DNA from: Bathymodiolus brooksi
Taxonomy: Eukaryota; Mollusca; Bivalvia; Mytilida; Modiolidae
Length of the DNA: 64,000 nt
Reading direction: 5' to 3'
Assembly: GCA_963680875.1 (NCBI GenBank)
Contig: OY804585.1
Coordinates: 49,647,085-49,711,084 of the forward strand
The notes beneath the pieces were generated by a model. It was given only the letters and a program-made list of their open reading frames with translations. It made no database searches and had not been told where the DNA came from. A program made the translations under genes and the position numbers. Shown one piece after another: positions 39,301 through 48,300 of the stretch; positions within the stretch are counted from its first letter, which is position 1; every line of letters starts with the position of its first letter.

Positions 39301-42300
39301 ACACAGAATAACCTTCATCAGGTACACACAGAATAAACTTCATCAGGTACACACTGAATAACCTTCATCAGGTACACACTGAATAACCTTCATCAGGTAC
39401 ACACAGAATAACCTTCATCAGGTACACACAGAATAACCTTCATCAGGTACGCTCAAAATCGAATGATTGGAAAGACAAACAATTCTAAGTTTTAGGAGCA
39501 ATAAAACCAAAGGGTCTAAAAAGGATAGCCAAAATAGACTACGGTCGCCTATGTCTTAGTTTTATTAATAATTACATTATTTAAGAACTGTAATCTTCAG
39601 TATTAAATATATCTAATAACAATGTTAGGGCCTAAGATGATACTCTCGGGGACTAATAGTGAAATTAAGATTAATTTTCAAACTGCATGACATTTTTTTT
39701 GTATTTTTGTTTTCGTTCCTTATGACAAAATATATAATCATTAAATCTCCTTTCACGCCATAAACATTTACATTACTACTTCCTATGAATAATAATTAAC
39801 AATCGTCACTAATTAATTCTTACGTCAGCTATGATATATCCAGACACAGCTACGTTTATGTGGAATTTGTTTGTTTCAATGTTGTCGTATCGTAAATTCA
39901 TCTGAAAATATAAAAAAATAATAATTGGTATTTGTTTACAATACATATATCACTAAAATACAATTGATATACTGGGTTATTCAACTAATATGCAGATTTA
40001 TGTTCGAGTTGTCAAGGTTTATAACGTGATGTATGATAATGAACTTCTTGTCAAACTAGAATATGACACATATCTATATATTTCTGCCTTAACAAATATT
40101 CATGTGATTATTTGTTGTTTATGGTAACTCGCCAAAAATATTGACTTAGAGACCGACGAGTTAACTTTTAGGGGCGGGGATGGGAACTATGTTTTCCCCT
40201 AACCAGAATATTTTATTCATGCGAAAGAAATAATAAAATTATTTCTTTTTTTACTTAAAAATCTTTTCTTCAAAATTTAACGTACTTTTTTGTGAAACTG
40301 AAAGGTCATTATATTTTGTATTTTTTCAGGTTAAAATTATTTTTCTGTAAAGCTTAGGAAAATAAAATCAACATAAAATTTTCCCCGCCTTAAAGTTAAA
40401 TAGTATTTCCCTCAAAAAGAGGAAGATATTTGAAATCAACTATTAAAACGTTAAAAATGCTACTCCATGACACATGTATTCCGAGTTACAAGACAAAAAC
40501 GTATTGAAGAGCGTAAGATCAAATGTTTCTCTTATATTAGCGAACACCGCTCATGGCGAGGTATACTCGACACAACATTATGTGATAAAGTTTGTTAGTG
40601 ACTTGCAACAGTAGGTGGTTTTCACCGTGTACTCCTGTTTCCTCCACCAATACAATTGACCGCCATGATATAACTTAAATATTGCTGAATGTGACGCTAA
40701 GCACCATAAACCAAACATTGTCTTACTAGAAAAAGGTTTCAGTACATACCCCGTTTACAACATGTGCAAAATATTGTCGTATCCTCTGTTTTGCCTCCAT
40801 ATCTTTGTTAATCACTCCTCTATCTTGGATGGCATTATATTCCCTGTAAATACGAGCTTAGATTATTGTTTAGATAATCCCATATCACTAGAGAGGCTAT
40901 TACTTAATATACAGTCAAACCTGCTTTAGTGACCACCTCTATTAGGCAACAACTTGTACAATGTGACCTTGATTTTAATTTCCGTACCCGGTACATTTCA
41001 TATTAATTAAACCTGTATATAGCGGTCACCTGTCTTATGCAACCATATTGTGATGCTCTATGAGAAGGTCACATTAGACAGGTTTGACTGTATGTAATTT
41101 AATTTAAAAAGAACTCTATACGACGATAACTATTATTGTGGTGATATTTAATAGGATAACTTATTTAGTTTCTGGTTGCTATTTAAATATAACGTATTCC
41201 AATAGCAGATGGGGGTCCTCAGTCTTATATGGTCAATTATGTAGAAACGTCCGGACAATTATGGCTACATCTATTAAAAACGTAGATCAAATTTGGTGCG
41301 CACAACGCGTTTCTGGAATAACCTTCATCGGGTACGCTTAAAACCGAAAGATTGGACAGCCATATAATTTAAAAGTCTTTGGGAGCATGGAAACCAAAAG
41401 GGCCTGAACAGGTTAGCTGAAATTGGTTCAGGTCACATATGCCTTAGAAATGAGAACCTTAAGTTTATTAACATTTGATAATTTGTTTTATTTCTTTTAT
41501 GAATTGTGGCGATCAACCGAATGTATCCATTCGCCACATTCCCCAACACTGGATGAGGGTGATAAAACAGCACATCAGTAGAATAGACATTACTAAGAAG
41601 TGATTGACAGAGTTTAAATATGAAATCACAAAATACACGGTAGCTTAAAACGATGAACGCGTGTATCTTAAAGTAATGAGTGTCCTGTTAAACTTACCTT
41701 AAATAAATGGAATAATCTATCACCAACAGAAGTTCTACATTGTAAGTGTCGTCTGCTGCGACATTTGCACGTGTTCTGCTGGACGATACCATTGTTCGTC
41801 CTAACACTGGTAACTTTTCAGCTGTGAGGTCAACAATGTTCTCTCTCATTCTTAGAGGTAAAGCTTTTCCCAGGGGAGTGTGTGTTTCCTTTGTAATCAG
41901 ATTGCTGCGTGCAACAGGTTTGTCTACAAAACAGTTAAAATATACAAATTAATTTCAGTAGGAACCATACAATTGAAATACTTTCTACAAGGGGCCGTTG
42001 TTGCCGTGATCATACGTTAGTTGGATTTACAACTACCTTATGCAATCAGTACTTATCACCACTAAAGTTGTGAGTTGGAAGCCCGCTCATGGCTGTACTC
42101 GATACAACATTATGTGATAAAGTTGGTCAGTGACTTGCGACAGGTCGGTGGTTTTTAGCGGGTACTCCGGTTTCCTCCACCAATAAAACTGATCGCCACG
42201 ATATAACTGAAATATTGTTGAAAGTGGCGTTAAACACCATGAGCCAATCCTTTTCAAGAATATTTTGGTAGATCGGGTTTTGCTTTCACGACAAAACCTT

Positions 42301-45300
42301 GTCAATGATATGCTTACATCTTACTCAAATATATGATTGGTGAAATGTTCAGTGCTATGTCTTCTAATATATCAGGAAATCACATTTAGTAGTTAATGCA
42401 TTGGCAATGCAAATACTGGTCTTATTCAAATAGCATGTTCCACATTTGTTTTTGGTTTCTTTAATATATGTGGTAATACTTCCAACCGTTATTTAGGAGG
42501 GCTCATGTTTTACCTACGTTATCTGTGTTTGCTTGCGTATAGTGTGTTTTTATTTGTTTTTCTTGTGTACCATATGTTGTCAGGTTCTCTGGGTTGTCCC
42601 TTCGGTATTCTCTAACGTTTATTTACTAACTGAATATTTATCAAACTGTTTATGCTTTGTCTTCCTATCAATATAAACAGATATTCGTTCTGCTTTCATG
42701 GCAAAATTACTATACAACATGTAAATAAAACAATATACAAATGTATATGTAGGAACAAATTTACATACATACCAAATATTTTATAGTCTTGTGCGAATCC
42801 TCTGGGTCTCTTTCTTTTAATCAAGGCGTAAACTCTTCGTCCTTCCTTGTTTCGATGACCTTTCCCCTTTTTAGCAAACCTCTTCTTTCTGACTGTTGGA
42901 CTAGCAGTTGTCATGCCTTCGTCCACTGTTGCTATCTCAGTCAGGTCGTATTCTACATTGTCTATGTGTATGCTACCAAACTATGTAATAAAAGATATAT
43001 TAGTGTCGATGCATTCCTTAAATAAATATTTAAAATATGAAAGGCACTTCTAAGAATTGATTCTATTTCAAAAGCGCCCTTTGCCCACATAAAATTCACA
43101 GACTGGCAAATAACAAAATTTCACACCAAACCATGTCATTATTCTACAAATACATGCTTGCAAAAATCATATTTATTTATTAAGAAGACTTTAAAGATCC
43201 CAAAGGGGTAATACGAATCCGTAAATGGAAGAAGGTGAGACAACACAATGGCCAAAAGGAAGAGGACTAAAGGATTGTATATAATTATATATAATTATAC
43301 AACCCAAAAGCTCAGCATTGGCGAATATCTAAATATCTAAGTTATTATTGTTTAATGCTTACCAAAACAGGATTACAAAATCCATTTTCTAACCCCTCGC
43401 ATCTCACGGTGAATGCTGCCCCTGTGTTCTTGTCCTGGTACAATCCAATGTTCTGCAAGAAGATGATGTATTTGTTCTAGGTATGAAATAATTAAATAAA
43501 GGTTCATGGTCATCTTAGAAACAGAGCAAACCCTCGCCTTAATAAAAATGAGTCCTGTATTAACCTTTTTTCTTGTATGCTGCCTACTGGGCCAAGACTG
43601 GAGAATTAAACAACAATTGGCAAATTACACTAAAAGAGGAGAAACAAATTTGTTCAATTCTTTTTCAAGGTTCTCCCCTGTCACGCCCACGCTATACCGT
43701 TACCTTACATTACTATTTGCTCTACATGATTCAGAGTATATATTTGTTTTATACTAGACGAATAAAGCAAGTAATCATACGTATTTTTTTTTACTGTATA
43801 GCAAATGTCATGACTACAGAATAAATATAATTTACTAATATCATTCAGATCCTACACAAAGAATTGAAGAAACATTCGAACTACTATAGCACAGAAAAAC
43901 GTAGATATCAACTTTAGTAGGCACGAAACGTTTCTGGAATAACCTTCAGCAGGTACGTTCAAAATCAGAACATTGGAAAGACAAATAATTTAAAATTTGG
44001 GAGCAATAAAACCAAAGGGCGCAAGCAGGATAGCTAAATTCGGGTATGGTGACCCATGCTTGAGGGAGGTGAAATTTTACTGTATACCTACCTTTTCCAC
44101 TGGAACATTTTCTTTCACAAGTATTGAGTTGCCATTTTTATCTTTTCGTACAATAAAAACAAAGCTGTTTTCTTTTACTGTTTTCTTCCTCTTCAATGTA
44201 AGTTTTATAAGTTTGCTATTGTTCATAGTATTTAAAGTGAATTTCAAAATCTCTGGCATTCCTTTGTGAAGGTCTTGTAGAATGTCAGTCATATTTGTGT
44301 CTATAGTTGCAATATCTATCATTTCTGTAAAAACAAAAGTAGGTTACGGTGATACAAAATATGATAGATATCATTGTTTTAAGTATATATAAAAACATAA
44401 GGAACTGTCGCCAGGAGATTATAATTTGATTTAATAACAAAAGGTAAGGATCGCTGCTAACAAAGATTCTACTGAACCAATTGTTTTTCGTGGTTAAGTA
44501 GAAGTCACCAAGTCTTCTTGTGACCGCGATGACTTGGTTAACAGCTACGGATTTCGTGGTTAAGTAGAAGTCACCAAGTCTTCCTGTGACCACAATGACT
44601 TGGTTAACAGCTACGGAATAGATGAGTCACAAATGACCATGGATATATTTGCTTACCAAAATAACTATCCGGTCCTTTCCTCGTTTTGACAACTTTCCAT
44701 TTGGTTTGCAAATAAAGGTAATAACAAAATTACCGAACTCCGAACAATCTTACAAAGGGAAAGTCAAAACTCATAATTATATAAACAGACAAAATCAGTC
44801 AACAACCGGAAAACTGTGAAAACCGTAATGACCCTGACTTGGTACAGGCATTTCTAAAGAGTTACAAGACGGGTGCCACTAGTGCTCAATCTTTAGTTTA
44901 CTATGTAGTGTTTTCTATGCCATTATTTGTCCTTTTTTGTCCTGTTTATTTTGACCATTGCATTGTCTGTCCTTCTTAGATTTACGTCTTTTCATAACCC
45001 GTTTGTAACTTTCCTTTCATTCTGATCTATCAGTGTTTGATTTTACTTTTTGTTTGTGTTTGTATTATCCCATATTTTTGTATTTTTGTTGTCTCAGAAT
45101 TTCCTGCATTGTCTTGCTATTTGTCTATATTGTTTAAATTTCAATATATTATTGATAATTCATTATTGTGTATTTGCTAACCAATAGGCACTTGCAGTTA
45201 TTTTGGTTTAAATATCATGTTACTTTCTAAACCAGAAAATGTTTGCTTTTCGTCTGCCTTAGGTTGTATTGTCTTTGCTTTTATATATTAGCAGAGTGTT

Positions 45301-48300
45301 TTTTTCTGTATCATTTTACATTTGACCATTTTGATTTTCGTACCATATTTTAGTTTCTGTTGTGTTGTCACAGGTTCTGTTGATATTAGGGCAACTTTTG
45401 TTGGTATTATTTTGCTTGTTATTAATATGTATTTTCTTTTTGCATTATATTGTAGTTTCTGATATATTGTCGATATTTTGTATGTATTACATTTCAATTT
45501 TGTTTGTATTATGTTTCTTGTAATTAATGTAGTTTTTGTTGTCATATGTTTTGTTTGTATTACATTTCAGATTTGTTTGTATTACATTTCAGATTTGTTT
45601 GTATTGCATTTCAGATTTGTTTGTATTACATTTCAATTTTATTTGTATTACATTTCAATTTCGTTGGAATCGGCCTACTTTTTTCATGGTTGTATTGTCG
45701 TATCTATTATCAGCTAATTCGTTTGATTGTAATTTTTCAGTTCACTTTAAAAGAATATTCATGATTAAATTCAGGCCATTGTATGTTAATATTAGAAAGT
45801 TCCTAAAGCTCCAATATTTCAATACTCGATACAACATCATGTGATAAAGTTTGTCGCTGACTTGCGGCAGGTCAGTAGTTTTTTCTGTGTACTTCAATTT
45901 CCTCCACCAATACAACTGACCACCACGATATAACTGAAATATTGTTGAAAGTGGTTTTAAATTCGACAACCCTACCCCCATCCCCTCAACCCCCGATATT
46001 TCAATGAATGGTATTTGTTTGTTTTAATATTACATACATGTCGCCCCCCAAGACAACTCGCCCACTATGATTTAAGATAAGTCGCCCTCACTCTCAAGAC
46101 AAGTCGCCCCCTTCTTCCAAGACAAGTCGCCCCCTTCTTCCAAGACAAGTCGCCCCCTTCTTCCAAGACAAGTCGCCCCCTTCTTCCAAGACAAGTCGCC
46201 CACTAATTTAAAAAGATCACGTTCACATAAAATTTCTTCATCATCAACAGTTTACTTGAACACCAAGATAAATATTTTTAATAGTTATTTGATACATTTT
46301 ACACACAGAAAACGGACTATCATTTACGAATGCGTTTTTCTTAAATCAACATTACCACCGAAAATTATTTAAAATGCATTATTTCATGTCTTTGATACCT
46401 TTTACATAGCAAAAACTGAATTGTTCATTCACGAATGCGCTTTTCTTAAAAAGGTTGATATGCACATCTTATTTTACGGTAGGTCTTTTTACCGCCAACC
46501 TCCACCGACCATTGGAAAAATTATTAAAAATGCATTTTTGTTTAACATTTGTTTAAATTAAATGAAATTTAATGTTTTTAATATTATTTGATACCATTTA
46601 CATACTGAAAACTGACGTGTTCATTCACGAATGCGCTTTTCTTAATTCAACATGAGGCAGCTTCCAGGGGTCTTCATACTAATGTCCAGAAAGAGAAAGA
46701 AAGACTACAAGAAGGTACTTCAACAGATTCTTAAAATACTTCCATCGCCACCAGTAGCAGAAAGGTTAGTTGCAGACTTTGAAGACGGGTTATGGAGAGC
46801 CGTAAAGACTATGTTCCCTGACATCCATATTCAAGGCTGTGCATTCCACTGGGGACAGGCTGTGTGACGCCACGTTCAGAAACTAGGCTTACAGGTATTT
46901 CCGTTAATTTTTTTCAAAAAAGAGTATACCATGTATATTGAAAATGTTCAATGTTATGAGAATCGGAAGGTATTTCGATATTATCATGATTATGAAAATA
47001 CCAGTAATAAGTTAACAGTTTTTGAATAACATATCTATTCAATAAGGGTAATAACAAAATTACCGAACTCCGAGCAATCTTACAAAGGGAAAGTCAAAAC
47101 TCATAAGTATATAAACAGACAAAATCAGTTAACAATCGGAAAACTGTGAAAACCGTAATGACCCTGACTTGGTACAGGCATTTCTAAAGAAAGATAGAAT
47201 GCCAATACAATTTATCAGCACTATTTTCTGATACAATCTACTAGTATCCATGGAAATAAAGATAAAGAGTATTTCACAGTTGTCAAATATTTTACTTTAT
47301 CTATTTGAATCTTTATTGTTTCCAATCACTTATAATTTGATCTAATTTGCAGGTAGAGTATTCACAGAAAGGCAGTACTCACAGGTTCATTAGGAAAGTA
47401 CTGGCACTACCCTTCCTTCCAGCGGAGCAGATAACAGAGACATTCAACACGCTTAAGGATACAGTCGACACAGAAAAGATAACTAAATTAATGGATTATA
47501 TCAACAACACATGGATCAACGGCAGCACATGGAAACCAGCATCATGGACAGTTTACCGCCAGTCAGTGAGGACAAACAATGACGTTGAAGGCTGGCACCA
47601 CCGGATCAACATGAAAGCACGGAAACCAAACTTGAAGATGTACATTCTCATCGTACTACTGCACAAGGAAGCCAGATTACTACCGACTCAACTCAAGATG
47701 GTCACAGAGGGAAAACTTCGACGCTACCAAAGACAGAAAACCAAGGAGCTGCAGCACAGGATTTACGCCTTGTGGGACAAGTACAGTGAAGAAGAGATCA
47801 CCGTCAATCAATTACTGAAGAAGTACGGCAAGATTTACGGCGGCCAGTAATGATTTGACACAAGGAAGATTTGACAATTCATTGACCTTGTATTTGTTGT
47901 GTTATTTTGTCTACTTATAATACTACTGAGAAAATATTATTCAAACAAATGATATCTGAACCATGACTTTGTCTTTATTTAAATATCGGCAACAGACTAC
48001 CGAAGGAACATTTAAAGTAACAAAGTACCGAAATGGTATAAAAAGTAACGCCAAAATAGGGTACACAAAAAACAACAGAGCACAGAGAGTAGAAATGCAC
48101 ATGAATAAGACAACACAAAAACTAAATTACATAAGATAAATAACAAAATACTATGTTAACAAAACACAAAAAAATAAGTTTTTCTAAAGGTCCAGGTGAG
48201 TGGGCGAGTTGTCCTGAACAGTGGCCGAGTTGTCTCGAACAGTGGGCGAGTTGACCTAAAAAGTGGTCGAGTTGACCTGTCTTCGGGGAGACCTGAACCC

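Larger units (their letters stand above)
46040..48295 (+). mobile_element. MULE-like transposon with tandem-repeat inverted ends
   Basis: The left end (46040-46205) has about five ~23-bp units of TCGCCCCCTTCTTCCAAGAC AAG, with CTCGCCCAC variants. The right end (48193-48295) has about four units of the type GTGGGCGAGTTGTCCTGAAC A, the inverted theme, ending GACCTGTCTTCGGGGAGACC. Between them is a broken MULE transposase. The layout resembles fold-back/Phantom-like Mutator elements. It sits in intron 1 of the metalloproteinase gene, in opposite orientation. Confidence 0.72.

Noticed and set aside
37990..39450. CRISPR-like look of a regular short repeat array
   Set aside because: Units are contiguous with no unique spacers, and the locus is in a eukaryotic intron.
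45478..45844. Overlapping open frames with repeated ICITFQ-like segments
   Set aside because: They are translations of the 22-bp tandem repeat.
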